Positions 17,247 through 29,331 of a stretch of DNA of 64,000 bases are shown here, one piece after another. Under the pieces are notes generated by a model that did not search any database, had not been told where the DNA came from, and saw only the letters and a list, made by a program, of their open reading frames with translations. Source of the stretch: Porogramme epimiltina (lineage: Eukaryota; Basidiomycota; Agaricomycetes; Polyporales; Polyporaceae). The position numbers and the translations under genes are program-made. Location: NCBI GenBank assembly GCA_900155495.1, contig FTLJ01000050.1:62001-126000 (forward strand), in the 5' to 3' direction. Positions within the stretch are counted from its first letter, which is position 1, and each line of letters begins with the position of its first letter.

Positions 17247-19536
17247 TTAAGTCCTTCGACCCCGCTTACTCTTCTTCGACGGCACTGGAATCTCCACAGG
17301 CCGCTGGCAGATTGGACACCTTCCCGACACGTCTGTGAGCCAAGGGTCCAAGCACGTTTTCTATGAAGAAAAAGAAAGTATGTCAGCGCGCAGGTCTTTC
17401 CTCACTCCAACGACACTCCCTCTGCCCTCCCCTAGACATGACAGATTACGTGAAACGAAGATACTTACGTGGAAGACGTGGCCGCATGTCAACAGCCGCA
17501 GCGGCTGCGCACCTTCGCCAGCGTCGCTCAGTTGCAAGGCGTTTCGCTCCTCCTCCGTCACCTCCTCAACTTGGATCTCCGCGGCGGCGCCTTGCGCACC
17601 CCCGTCCTTCTCCTGCGCGGTCAGCGACGGGCCGGACGGACCGGCATCCCCTTCACCAGGAGTTCCACTCGCACCCTCCTGCCCTTCCCCTCCACTCTCG
17701 TGGTTGCCCTGACCCTCGCCCCCAGCACCTCCGCCTGAGACCTTGTGCAGTCCGCGGACGCGCTTGGGCTCCTCGAAATCCATGAGGCAGATCGCACATA
17801 CCGCACGGTTCCCCTCGAGGCGCACGAACGGGTACTCGCCCTTCTCCCACATCTCGTCCCACGGCACGTCCTCGTCGTCGTCCCCGCCCGCTCCCGCATC
17901 CGCATCGCCGCCCTTCTCCGCCGCCTTTTCCTTCTGCTTCGTCTTGGAATCCCCCTTCGCGGAAGCCCCATCTCCGCCATTGCTGCCGCCTTTATTCCGT
18001 CGGAAGAAGGCGAAGCGGCGCTTCGGCGGCGCTGTGGAGGGCGCGGGGCTCTTGGGTGGATACTGGTGCGCGGCCGGGGGCACGGTGATCGGTGTCGACG
18101 TGTCTGTCGACTCGCCGGGGGGAGGCGGGATGTAGAGCACGAGCGGGATCTGGTCGACGATAGACTTCGGGAGCTTGTCGATGTCAGGTTTAATGACGTG
18201 AGGGTTCTGCAGCGGGTGCCGCCCGAGGCAGAGGAGCAAGATGTTGTACACGAGCTGTACGTGAGAGGTCATGGTTAGGGTGTGGTGTGCAGGGCGGATG
18301 AGGAGAGCGGCGCATGTACGCACATAAAGGACCGGTCCGAGGATAAAGACGAGGAGACCGAGGAGGAAGATCTCAAGGATCATCAGATAGAGCGTGCATA
18401 GAATGCCGAATGTGAGCCACCAGAGGTGCGGCGCGGCGAATCGGCAGGTGTTTACTGATGTATACTCGAGAACATGCGCGGTGAGGAACCATGTCAACGA
18501 GATTAATGATGTGCAAAGAGATATACTAAATGCAATGAATACGACGGGTATAGAACATTAAGAGAGTAAGCTCACCGTCCGTACAGCCTAGCTTGGGGAG
18601 TATTTTGCTGAGATGCATTCCTATCTCCGGGACGATCATAAGTCGTTCTACGTGGTGGTGGACGCCGTGGTTGACGGGCTGGTCGGTTGTCTAGAGGAGG
18701 ATAATGAGGTGCTCCGTTGAGAACGCGTTGGGTGGCAAGCTCGGGGTCGTCATCCGATGCTCTTTGATTACGTCTGGTTCCTCCCTGTGTTGGACGACTA
18801 TATCATTTCCAACGTGAGATTCGGTCCGCGGGGACGACAACAGAGTGAATCATGCCCACTTTACGTTCGCCACACGGCTTCTCTGCCAGCCCCAGACGGA
18901 CAATAACGCGCTCAATACTACCTTAACCAGCCATATAGCATTCCATGTTCCTAAAGGCCTGTCACAAGCAGCCCATTCAGACAATCCAGGCGTAGTTGGG
19001 CTCTGGCGAGTAGCAGAGATTGCCAGAAGAACAATGACAACCACGAACTACGAAAAGGCCTAAGCTTGGACAAGAGATGCAATAGCAAGAGCACAAGGAA
19101 CGGACCGCACCTGAGCTGACCACCATAACATATTAAAGACGAAGGACACGAACTCTCGTCGCGCTCTTGCATCCGGGCCATTGTATCCCAACCACTCCAT
19201 CACCTTACCTATGAGCCCAGATGGAGGATCCTGACCATCGTTTCCGCCACCACCACCGTCTGGAACAGGTTCAGGTCGGCGTTGATCTTGGAACAGCGGT
19301 ACCTCCCATTCTGGTCGCTGTTGAGGATTACGCACTGGTGCAGGTGGGGTTGCCTGCAGATTGGGGTCGTACCAGGGGGGTAGGATGGGTGTGTAGTAGG
19401 GCACGAAGGTCTCCGAACGACGTTCAAGGGGTGGGACATCATGCGTACCATGCGGGGTTGTTGATGCCCCGGATGCGGAGGGGCCGACATCGGAGCGCGT
19501 CCTCCGGTGGTCTTGCTCATGCTCAGCAGACTCCAT
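17247..19536 (-). CDS. Multi-pass membrane RING-finger protein (putative E3 ubiquitin ligase)
   Basis: Six exons: 19536-19111, 19047-18865, 18784-18576, 18525-18324, 18254-17469, 17360-17247; 639 aa. A disordered Pro/Arg-rich N-terminus is followed by hydrophobic segments: one around FVVIVLLAI, one at IWLVKVVLSALLSVWGW, then several in exon 4 (LISLTWFL; FGILCTLYLMILEIFLLGLLV). The C-terminus carries a RING-H2 finger: CAIC, then CGHVFH, KTCLDPW and RCPIC. Exactly 100 residues, mostly Gly/Glu-rich, lie between the second and third zinc ligands, far more than in normal RING fingers. The last exon restores the final ligands and ends GRRT. The substrate is unknown. A transposon sits immediately upstream, so native promoter sequence has been displaced about 6 kb. 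Confidence 0.87.
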
Positions 19537-19621
19537 GGCGGGACTGTACGTCGACTGAGAGTCCTTCAGGCGTCGGGGGTTACTTGTCCGTGTATGTAGG
19601 GGATCCGGATACAGTCCTGGG

Positions 19622-19627
19622 ACCTGA
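19622..19627. repeat. Target-site duplication, left copy
   Basis: ACCTGA directly before the left inverted repeat; the same six bases follow the right repeat at 25766-25771. Confidence 0.7.
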
Positions 19628-19661
19628 CAGGCCCCATGCAACTCCCGTATATGTTTGTCCG
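19628..19661 (+). repeat. Left terminal inverted repeat
   Basis: Begins CAGGCCCCATGCAACTCCC and ends TTTGTCCG. It differs from the right copy at repeat positions 20 and 26 (G versus C in each). Confidence 0.9.
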
Positions 19662-19977
19662 CGCATTTCATAATCTGATGTCCGCATTAGGAAGGCGACC
19701 TTGTCCGAGTTATCATACTGAACGCCCCCAAAGCGGATAAGCGCTCGTGAACACTGTCCTATTGTTATCATATCCGAGGGGGTAGAGGCATGAGGTGATG
19801 GGCGCTAGATTGATGGCGCTCGCACCGTACGCAATGGTTGTGGTGCCGTGTAATGTATTTACCATCTGAGTTTCGAAATATACGAACATTTATGACATAC
19901 GCGTGCTTGACCACCTGTTCCTCATGCCTGGCTCTGACCACCCCTTCATATGACACCAATCCGCGGCCACCTGCATC

Positions 19978-22900
19978 ATGGACACCATAAGCAACGCAGG
20001 ACAAGTTCGCCGAATACGCAATATAGACTTCTCTGCTCAAGAATTCGAACAGCTCTTACCAGATCAACATAGGAAGATCACTTCGACCACATTGAATGCT
20101 TATGGCGCTTTCATTCAAGAATCTTTCGATAGAAAGATCACGGAAATGGGTGGGATCCGTGACTTTGTCATATTCTCATCCTCCATCGCATCAATGGCAC
20201 TGGGAGAGCTAGTGGACGGAGGAAATGAAGGCTCGATTCAAGAGCATGTTGCTGCTGTGGTATGTCAGACTTAGTTCATTGCTCCGATGCATAGGAAGCT
20301 TACTGGTAGAAATTATAGTGTCCGAATGGCGAAATTGGCGACGTTCTATTGAGGCCTCGTTGGGCTATTCCTCTGTGTGGTGGGAACCCCTCCCATTGGG
20401 TGCTAGGCTGGGTCAATTTCGCTGCAAAGAGCTACGGAATTGTGGATAGTATTCCTGAGCTGAACTCCGCGGCCTGGGCTATTCCTGTAAGCTATACATT
20501 GCACCATATTGATATATACACTCAACGTATTTCTAGACATTGCACTGCGCAGTGAATGGTATTCGACGCTGTGTGGGTGTACAATCCGCTGAGGAGTGGG
20601 AGGATTTCGAACGGGTACTCCAGGCACCTCCGGAAAACGACCTGCAGACAGACAGCTGGTCGTGTGGATTGTTTGTCATGATCGCACTTCGAGTCTTCAC
20701 AAACAATTGGATGGAACCACTTGTAGGGCGTAGTCGTCTTGAGCCTATGCGCCGTGAGGCATTAAAAGCCCTAGCTGATGTTCCGTAAGTTTTGGTATAC
20801 AATTGTTTCAAAAATCGACGAGTGTACTCACTACACATGCAGCTTGCGGGAGACTAGGTCTCGGGCGGCCCACAGAGTTGATGTACCAGACACTTGCGTC
20901 GACTTGCAAGAAGCGGATGGAATACCACAATCCCAAGAAGCCATCTTGGAGCAAGGATCAAGCAGGAAGCGATCACATATGGCCGACTCAAAAGCTATTG
21001 ACGTTGGAGACCGGCCAATGAAGAAGAAACGCGGCCCGCGTCGCACGGAGGCCGACCGACGAGCAGATCTTCAGCGCGACGAATATATTGCTCGTGTGGA
21101 ACCACACTCCGTCGTATGTAAAGCATGCGAAAAAACAATTGGACTCAACAAGAAATCGACGTACGACGGCGCAAACTGGCGCACACATAGATCCAAGTGC
21201 CCCCAGATTACTGGAGTGCTTGTGGTTCGCGGGAAAGCTATTAAAGCACCTCAAGGACCTGTATGTGTCGTCATAGGCATGTTCCAGATTGTAATACTAA
21301 CGGAATATTCATCAGATTCGCCCGGAGGGGGTTAGCGCAATCACACGTTACTTCATCAATACGACAGCAAATCAACAGGCTGAAGATGATGGTTTGGAGC
21401 TAGCTGGATCGTCTAGTGCGCATGTAGATGCTCCATCCACAGGAAGCGCTCGTGATACGATGCATTATGCAACCAGAGTTGAGGTCGCTGTGAGTGTTTC
21501 TCATTGTCAAACGAATATTTCGGTTACTTATCATGTTACAGACACAGCTCATTACCAAGTACACTGTGAAAATCCCTCGAGAGCACCACAACGAGTCATC
21601 CAAATCAAGTGAACATTCAGAAGGTGTCTCTACAGAGGTTCTTGCGATCTGTAAACACCTATGTGGCGACCAGTTCTTAGAGTACATTCTCCGAACCCAG
21701 ACTCGCAGTCTCGGAGGTGTCGCTCCTGCTCTCCGTGCACGCGTCTCGCGCCAACTTTTTCCTTACAAGCCATTCTCGACGATCAAGAGCTTTGCGCCAG
21801 GAAAAGACATTTCCAGTCTACCTGACACGCCTACCAATGGGAACAGAGAGGTAGAGATATCAAAGTGGACCATTTCCGAGCAACGAGAACTCGATTATAA
21901 CCTGAAGGGTTGGGCAAGGTGGCTTGTCAACTTGGAACAGCAATTTGTGAAGTCGACGAGATGCACTGGAACTACAAGCAACACATCGGGTGTCTGTGAG
22001 TTCTGCGCTGCTTTGATGAAGGACGAAGGGTTCATAAAATCATTACGGAGGGTGAGTGTATAATAATTAAACATATTCCGAGTCCTCACGATAGCCATTT
22101 CCTGAGCAGAAGAACAAGGAGGCAGCACTCCCTGAGGCCGAACAACACGAGGTTCACATTAGACGAGAAAAACATGCCCCAAAGACGTTCTTAGGCACGG
22201 AGGCTCGCGACCTCCAGACGAAGATACAAGACCCACTTATCTTCTCCGTCTGGCAGTCCCTCAATCGTAATGACAGCATAGGGACATTCCTCACGCTTTC
22301 TAAACAGGCGCACGATGGGAAGCTTGCCAACCACGATATTTTTGTGCAGCTCTGCTCCGTTCTGTCAGACCAGGTGCGCCGTGCAAGTAGTGAGAACCCT
22401 CGCCTCAAGAATGGCATTCGGTACCCCCGAGACTACCTGAATTTCATGACCGTCATGCGGTCGTATGGAGGTCAATCAGCATCCCAGTACGCAATCCTCA
22501 GTGCCAAGCTTGGAGGGCCTTGTCCCCGCACAATGAGGCAAGTATTCCATCATCTTAGAAAGTACAAAGAGTCTCTAACACTGGAATGATAACAGAAATA
22601 TTGTCCGACGTTCACCAGACTGTCTACATGAACCAAGCCTACACTATGAGAATATGGCTCGCGTAAAGCGTCTTATGGACTCTCTGAAGTACTCTGGTCC
22701 AGTTGCCATAGCTGGGGACTGTACCAAGGTCCGTCAGCGCCTTGCGTACTCCAACGATTTTGGAAGCCACATCTTGGGCTCGGTTCTCCCGCTCTCCGAG
22801 ACCTCTGTGGATGATACGGAGGACATAGATCGCAAGGTTCAAGAGATACTAGACAAAGGGTTATTAGCTAAACAGGTTCGCGCAATTATGGTCAAGGTAT

Positions 22901-25531
22901 GTACTCTAGTTCTTGTGTCGCATTTCACGCTATTTAACACTCAAGATTTATAGATTCCGATCAACGAAATACCTCCACTAGTGATTGGACTTATACCTAA
23001 CAGAGGAGACGAGGATGGGTCTGAAATCCACAAGCTACACCTTGAAATTCTGGATATGGCTGTACAGCTTAAGATTCAAGTTATTTCCATGTCATCGGAT
23101 GGAGCAGCAGCGGAGCGGAGTGCTCAAATGCTCATGGATCACGAACGTCGCGGCAAGCAGGACCCGCTCACGTATTCCTATCTGCGATATGGAGTTTCGC
23201 TTCACGCACCCGTATTCGACACTACTGGCCCTCTAGTATGCGTCCAGGACCCAAACCATGCCATGAAAACGTGCCGCAATCAGATACAACACGGGACTCA
23301 TACTGGGGCCCTAGGACAGGCAGCGCTATTCAACAACCAGCTTGTTCTTTTGCAGGCCTCGGGTGTATCTGGTATGGTTCGCGCAGACGTCGTCAATGTC
23401 GACAAGCAGGACGACGGAGCTGCACGTAGGCTATTCCACGAAGTCGCAATTACTGCAATGACTACTACGGACGAGGGGACAGGGAAAATGTCTATCAAGG
23501 ACGAATTCCTCGGTCTCTTTGTATATACCTGGATATTCAGTGAGCCTATTTACTACTCGTACAGTTTTATTTTGAATGTGTCTCACAATCCTGGTTCTAA
23601 TAGGCCAAGTGTTCGAAGCATGGGGTAACCGGAATATGCACATTAATGACCGTGTCATTGCGGTCATGCGTGCTAGGTTCTTCCTTCATATATGGGCACA
23701 GTATGTCGACAGCATGGCCACCACCTTCCCGGATCTATACAGTCGTTCGCGTTCATTTATTGGTTCTGCGGCCCATCATATACTCAAGAGGCTATGCGAC
23801 TCCTTTGTCCTTCTGGTGCTGGCGTATGCAAGGTACTATCCGGACCAGCCATTCTGTCCATGGACATTTGGCACGGAGTTTGTGGAGCACTTCTTTGGCA
23901 TTGCTCGAATGCTACTCCCAAACTTTACCTATGCCGAGTTCCTCAAGATAATCAAGCACGTCATGCTGAGGCAGCATCTCATTCTCTCTGGAAAGCTTAA
24001 GGAGAAGAAGGAGCGTACATCGCGATCTGGCTACATATTCGACTACGACCCTACACCTCTCACCTCCGACGAAATCAAGAGTGCGCGTGTCGTGATGCCC
24101 AACAAACTATTGGACAAGCTTGTCGAGATCGCGCACACTGAAGCAACTCAGATTTCCCGGCAGCTACTTCGGTTACCTATTCCAGTACTCCCATGGACCC
24201 TCAGCTCTATTGGAGCCAACTCCTCGCGGCGCTCTCGAGCTAAGAAAACTAGCACAGAAGACCCCAGCATTGACGACTCTGATTCTGACTCTGATTCGGA
24301 CGTCGATGAAGCCGAGGAACCCGACGATTTGGACGACCTGGCGATGTCTATAACCCAACTGAACATCTCCGAGCTCGACTCCTCCATTGTGAATGCACGT
24401 GCCGCTGATGCAGCTCAGTATACTGCTCGCTATTCCGCACTCTCTGAGGACTACGAGAACACACTAAATGAGTATCTTGGATCAGATATTCACAGCACCC
24501 CAAACGAATCCATATCTCCTTCCCAGTCTCTCCTCATCCCCCAAGCGTCCACCATGGATCCAGAACGCCTGGTGGTTACTGATGAGCCTCGAAGCAAGAT
24601 TATGCTGTCCGAATCGAAACTTAAGGTCGATATTTCCCTACTCCTCAAGGTACGACATGAGACACAGTCAGGGACATCCACGAGATCGGAAAGACCAATT
24701 TCTGTGAACCCCAAGTTCGCTCTCCATCGCCTCCAGGATCCAGAAGCCAAAATGTCCATCAAGGAGGCCTCTCAGCGTGTACGGGTCGCACAGGCACTGT
24801 CTCCTGATGCATCTGCTGTCAAGGAGAGAAAGACGCGCGAACTCCGTTGGATGGAAACAGCGAAACGAATCAGGGAGATTATTCCCGAGAATGGTGAGCA
24901 GACGAATTTTCTTTTCTTGAGTTATACTTACCTTGTAACCACAGATCTGCCGAATATCGCTACCAAGAATATCAATGACTTGAATCCCCTGCGCATTGGA
25001 TGTGTTCTTATAATAAGAACAAAGGAACGTATATGTCTGGGCATCATTCAAGACTTGTACAGCAAAGGGAGCGGTGGTAGGCACGGCTCAATCGCTCAGT
25101 CATCAACATTCTCTGGAGTATCCAATCTTTCTCTCCGAGTGTATCTCAAACAAGTCGTAGAAGTGCGTGCATCCAAAGCTCTCTACTCATGCTACTAATG
25201 CACAGATATATTTTAGAGCCACAGCAATGGAGATATGGGCGACACATGCAAAGAGCAATACGAGAATGACTCAGACTCCGATAATCCAGACACAGACGGC
25301 GACCAGCCAACTTTTACCTGCAGTCACAAAGGAGGAAAGCTGGTCACTCACTCGTCTTCTAAGCAGATCTTGTACAACTTAGGACCAAATGCTCTCAAGT
25401 TCTCTGACCCGGCGCAAAGGCATGCAATGCTCAAGTCGTATGCACTCGTCCGGTGGCGTGCGCTCACGAAGCCGGCGGTTCGGATACGGATCCCAGGAGG
25501 CCGGCATCCGTCTAGGATTGGGAAGGCATAA
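19978..25531 (+). CDS. Ulp1-type protease / zinc finger / P-like transposase fusion protein
   Basis: Twelve exons give one 1645-aa frame: 19978-20259, 20319-20486, 20537-20784, 20843-21260, 21316-21489, 21542-22051, 22110-22537, 22596-22896, 22954-23539, 23604-24893, 24945-25162, 25217-25531; all phases agree, and the intron at 22538 is GC-AG. Residues about 20-230 form a C48/Ulp1 (SUMO-protease) fold with His120 (NPSHWVLGW), Asp137 (GIVDS), Gln187 and Cys193 (QTDSWSCGLFV). A finger follows: C325-x2-C328-x19-H348-x3-C352. The RNase H-like core has candidate acidic residues Asp784 (AIAGDCTKVR), Asp892 (SSDGAAAERS) and a Glu at 1130 or 1133 (TEFVEHFFGIAR), with DPNHAMKTCRN between, resembling the insertion-domain motif of P-element/THAP9 transposases. 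An acidic Ser/Asp tract lies near 1250. A split into two genes cannot be excluded. Confidence 0.72.
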
Positions 25532-25731
25532 TGTCTTGATGTATTGCTACCCTCGCACACTGCTTGTACACTGTATTATACTGTACTTCGTACGCCATTC
25601 CGACATCTCACATTAACCAAGCTACTTATGTCATGTACATTGGTCATCCGATCACATGACCGACCCTGTCCGAGTTATCATATTTCCGGCCCAAAAGTTA
25701 TCATATTCGAGGCCGATTTCGGGGGTCTTTC

Positions 25732-25765
25732 CGGACAAAGATATAGGGGAGTTGCATGGGGCCTG
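25732..25765 (-). repeat. Right terminal inverted repeat
   Basis: Reverse complement of the left repeat with two mismatches; directly followed by ACCTGA at 25766-25771. Confidence 0.9.
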
Positions 25766-25771
25766 ACCTGA
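25766..25771. repeat. Target-site duplication, right copy
   Basis: ACCTGA, matching 19622-19627. Confidence 0.7.
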
Positions 25772-26599
25772 CCACAAACAGAGTCCGCAGAAGGTGCTAA
25801 TGGTAGCGATCAGATAAGTAAGCTGTCAGCGGGGGCAAAAGGCGGCTGCTCACCTTCCCGCTAGTCAACGTGAGGAGCCCAGGAAGAGCGTCCTAGGCAG
25901 GGGCAGGCGGGGGCGTGGTGAATCATGCGACGTCAGAAGAGCATTCCTGTTGGGGTCAGCGCGTCTTATGCTTGGTCGAAACACCAGACTCGCCCCGCTG
26001 TGGCAGGCCCACTTCTTCGGCGCTTCCGGCCACATCCACCCGGGTCCCGTGCCGCCTCCCCGCATCAAGGCTGTTTTCTGCCTCCAGCCTCTCGACACTG
26101 GTAGGTATCCTAGGACCTGGAGCACCCGCCCACCTATCACATGCGCCAAGATATCTCGATGAGGACAAATGAGAGCTACAGCAGCGCCCCCCGCTGTCAG
26201 ATGTGGCGAGACAAATGCATGTGTGGGTGGGCCCCCGACGCACGCAAATCACACGGAGACTGGCGACCAGTGTCAGTAGTGACGAATGTCTTCGGCATCC
26301 TCGTGTACGACGTCCATGACATCGCTGAGGCGGCAGTGCACGAGGCACGCCAGGGTCGCGTCAGCGTACTGGTTCTAGAGTCTCCTCACAGCCTTCGGAG
26401 AATGGAGCGAGACCCGGAGGTCCGTGCACACAATTGGAATATGTATCCATCCAAATAATCCTTCTCTTTCCTATACTTATGCTACATACAACGCCTGGCA
26501 GAAGCGTTCCGACCCAGCGCAAACAAATACATCGCCGACAGAGGAAGAATAATGACCGAGCGCATTCCACGGCGGTGGCGTGGACGACTCGGTCTTGCC
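25772..26599. other. Intergenic region right of the transposon
   Basis: About 830 bases. Before the insertion this was probably the upstream region of the RING-finger gene; it now also holds the 3' end of the GTPase transcript. No gene seen. Confidence 0.5.
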
Positions 26600-29331
26600 T
26601 TATAATAATCGTGTAATCACTCCCAGTCCCTACGACGCCTTGGTCAACACCAGGCTCGCAATGAGCAGAACAGAAGAAACACACCTTCGTCTTCCCTTCT
26701 CTGAATAATAGCTTCATGCCTTCTTTGATAAACTCCGGTTGTGAAATGAATTCGAACGTGACGGTAGCCCGGTCTCCGGTACGCAGGATTCCTTGAGGGT
26801 GGTCCATTGATAGTATTCGCACAGTTTGTCGGACAGCCTGTAAGATAAAGCCCGTGTCAAACATAAATTGCAACATAGATTGGTGCGAAGACGCCTACAC
26901 CACAGTGTAACATCGCTTGGTAGTTCCGTTGCAAGGTGGTATTGTGGCTAGGGCGCCTATGAGCTCACAATTGACTTCAATCTGACGCCAGAATGACTTA
27001 CTATAGGATAAGCACCTGCCCCTCAAATTGACGAACTGCTTTCGGGGGTGTTTCGGTCTTGTGGACGAGAACCATGCCTTTCCTGACGTCTGTTCGTCTT
27101 ACCCGCTTGAGGGCTAATGATACACACTGCCCTGCTTCGGCACTAGCAACCCTCGCTCTGACGAAACCGAATCAGCCTACGTTGGCAGACGTCGCGACGG
27201 CTGGGTACCACATGGACCCAACGTACCGTTTCCGTTCGATGGACTTAATCACCGTGTTATGGAAATTTCCATTCGAATCCGGCCCAAATAACACGGCGTC
27301 TCCGGCTTTGACAGTCCCAGAGTTCAAGATACCATCGATGACGGTGCCCACATACGGGACAGAATAGACTTCGGTGATGGAGTACTGCGATGGAGTTAGA
27401 GGGGAGCACAGATGGTTAATGGAATGAGTTTACCTCAAGAGGCTGGTCGGTGAGGAACTTCTCGTTGTCGCTCTCACTCGCAGGGAGCAGGTTGAGGAAC
27501 GTCCTCAGCTATCAGGGATAGAGTTAGTAACCTTAGTTGAGCCGCAGCACAGGTATGTGGTCTTACGAAATCTAGCCCCTCTCCTGTGACGTTAGACAGT
27601 TGAAAGACTGGTGCTAATCTAAGAGCGTAATTCCACCGGTCAAAGGCCGGTGATCGGATAATAAACGGTGCGACGTACCGTTCCTTGCCAAACGACTGGG
27701 AGACGGCGACGGCGCATTCCATTGACTTCACGAAAACAGGCGTCTTTCTGAGCACCGTCCAAGCGGGTTAAAGCGTGCTTAAGCGTTGGGGGATAGGAGG
27801 AGAGCTACCTGCACCCGGGGCTGCGTAAAATCTTCGACACTTGTTCGACGGTTTTCGCGAGAATATTCGGTGGGGTCATGTCAATCTATAATGGCGGTCA
27901 ATAGGGAAGCAGATATGAGGCAATGGGACTGACCTTGGTAATACAAACTACCACGGGAACGCTTAATGCTAATGATATCGCAAGATGCTCCTTCGACATT
28001 CCTATCAGGCCTGCGTTGCCTCCTACAATGAGGATGACGCATGAAGGGGACCCTGAAGTCAAGCCATACAATGTCGTCTTCAGATATCGTTCATGGCCCG
28101 CAAGGTCTGCGCGAGAGAATTGCGTCAGATCTCCTCAAAGAGGCTCGCGAAGGGGGTCCTGACCGCTGAATGAGATGATTTTGGATGCTTGTATTGATAT
28201 TTCCTCCCAGCCCATCTTTTCGCGCCGGATGACGTCAGGCTCATTTGAGTGGGCAGTCTGGGGCATTATTGGTTGTCCGGTAGGCCCAAAGCCAAGGATC
28301 TGGAGAACTATGTCAGTATGGTCAGCGGCTGCTTGACACAGTATTACGTACCTCCATGCCTACGCTAGAGGTCCTCCCGCTTTCAATTTCATGTTTATGC
28401 CGGAATAAGCTCACTCGTGCACGCCCCCTTCCGTCGTCTAGTTGACCTACGAGACGGTCTAAACTCAAGAAGACGATTTATTCCTGGTAGAGACGTACCT
28501 CGTGTCAATACGCCTAAGGTGGTGGATTTTCCACTATCCACGTTGCCAACCACGGCACAGCGCACCTCTGGGGTAGTCGCAACGTCCGGAGGAGGTAGTC
28601 GTAGTAATAAGGCTGCTCGCGGGTGGTCTGCTCTGCTGTCGAACAATAATGATGTCTTCCCGCCAAGCTTCGTTCAATGGATGGAGTTGCAATCCGAGAC
28701 CATTGCAACATACCTTTCCGCCTACTTCATCAACCAAGGTGGTTGTCTCCTTCACAATGACGTCGAGCTCATCCACAGTCCGAGGGGTTCCATGCCACGC
28801 ATCCTCGTTCGTGGCGGTTTGACCCGCGTAAACTTTGGCAGCCGGAGGGAATGCGCCTATTCGGAAGACGTACTCTCCAAAGTTACGGGTCAATAAGGAA
28901 GCGATGAGGTTCCGTGCTTTCTCGATGTTGTCGGGTGCGTTGGAGAGCAATAATGACTGCGCGCGGGGCGCGTCGTGTCAGCGCATACACCCACTTGCAC
29001 CCCAAGCATCCGCGAGCGGGAGGTGCGAAACGCGAAGTCGGAGTCTCACCTGCAGCTGCTCGTCGATGTCCGACATCGCAGGCGCATCTCCGCTGGCCGG
29101 CGCGACGGGCGCGACAGCTACCGCCTCCTTCGCCGCAACCTTGGCTGCGTCGCTGGCGTCGGTGCTCTCTCTCCGTGTATGCGCGTGCGAGGGCTTTGTG
29201 CTTGGGCTCTTCTTCGCCGCGGCGTCCTTCTCGAGCTTCGCCCGCTCCGCACTGGCGTGCGCGCGCTGCTTCGCGACCTCACGGTGCGATATCTCGTCTA
29301 TCTCGGTTTGGAATGTCCGTAAGCTGGTCAT
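26600..29331 (-). CDS. GTPBP1/GTPBP2-type translational GTPase
   Basis: Fifteen small exons: 29331-29050, 28956-28714, 28667-28499, 28437-28352, 28299-28164, 28106-27934, 27885-27809, 27747-27679, 27618-27567, 27508-27434, 27384-27227, 27157-27002, 26947-26899, 26837-26685, 26629-26600; 635 aa, every phase fits. G-domain motifs are in order: GNVDSGKST (P-loop, 216-224), [15 protein letters not shown] (switch I region), DLAGHE (G3), TKID (G4) and SNVTGEGLD (G5 region). A domain-II beta-barrel ([18 protein letters not shown]) and domain III ending FREGKTKGLGVIT follow. Animal members bind mRNA-decay and ribosome-rescue factors; fungal ones are poorly studied. The N-terminal 90 residues are lysine/alanine-rich and coiled-coil-like. 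Divergent from the next gene. Confidence 0.92.

Larger units (their letters stand above)
19628..25765 (+). mobile_element. 6.1-kb cut-and-paste DNA transposon, apparently complete
   Basis: The element is 6138 bp, bounded by 34-bp terminal inverted repeats (19628-19661 and 25732-25765; 32 of 34 bases match, ends CAGG...CCTG) and a 6-bp duplication ACCTGA. Subterminal words are repeated in direct orientation at both ends: TGTCCGAGTTATCATA at 19702 and 25667, and GTTATCATATYCGAGG at 19764 and 25697. It carries one long spliced gene with no stop codon or frameshift in the model. Near-identical repeats and an open gene suggest a recent insertion. The transposase core looks P-element/THAP9-like, but the duplication is 6 bp, not the 8 bp typical of P elements, so family placement is uncertain. 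Confidence 0.9.

Noticed and set aside
25849..25868. 18-base match to a peroxidase exon (GCTGCTCACCTTCCCGCT)
   Set aside because: Flanks do not align with the peroxidase, so a pseudogene fragment cannot be supported; likely chance.
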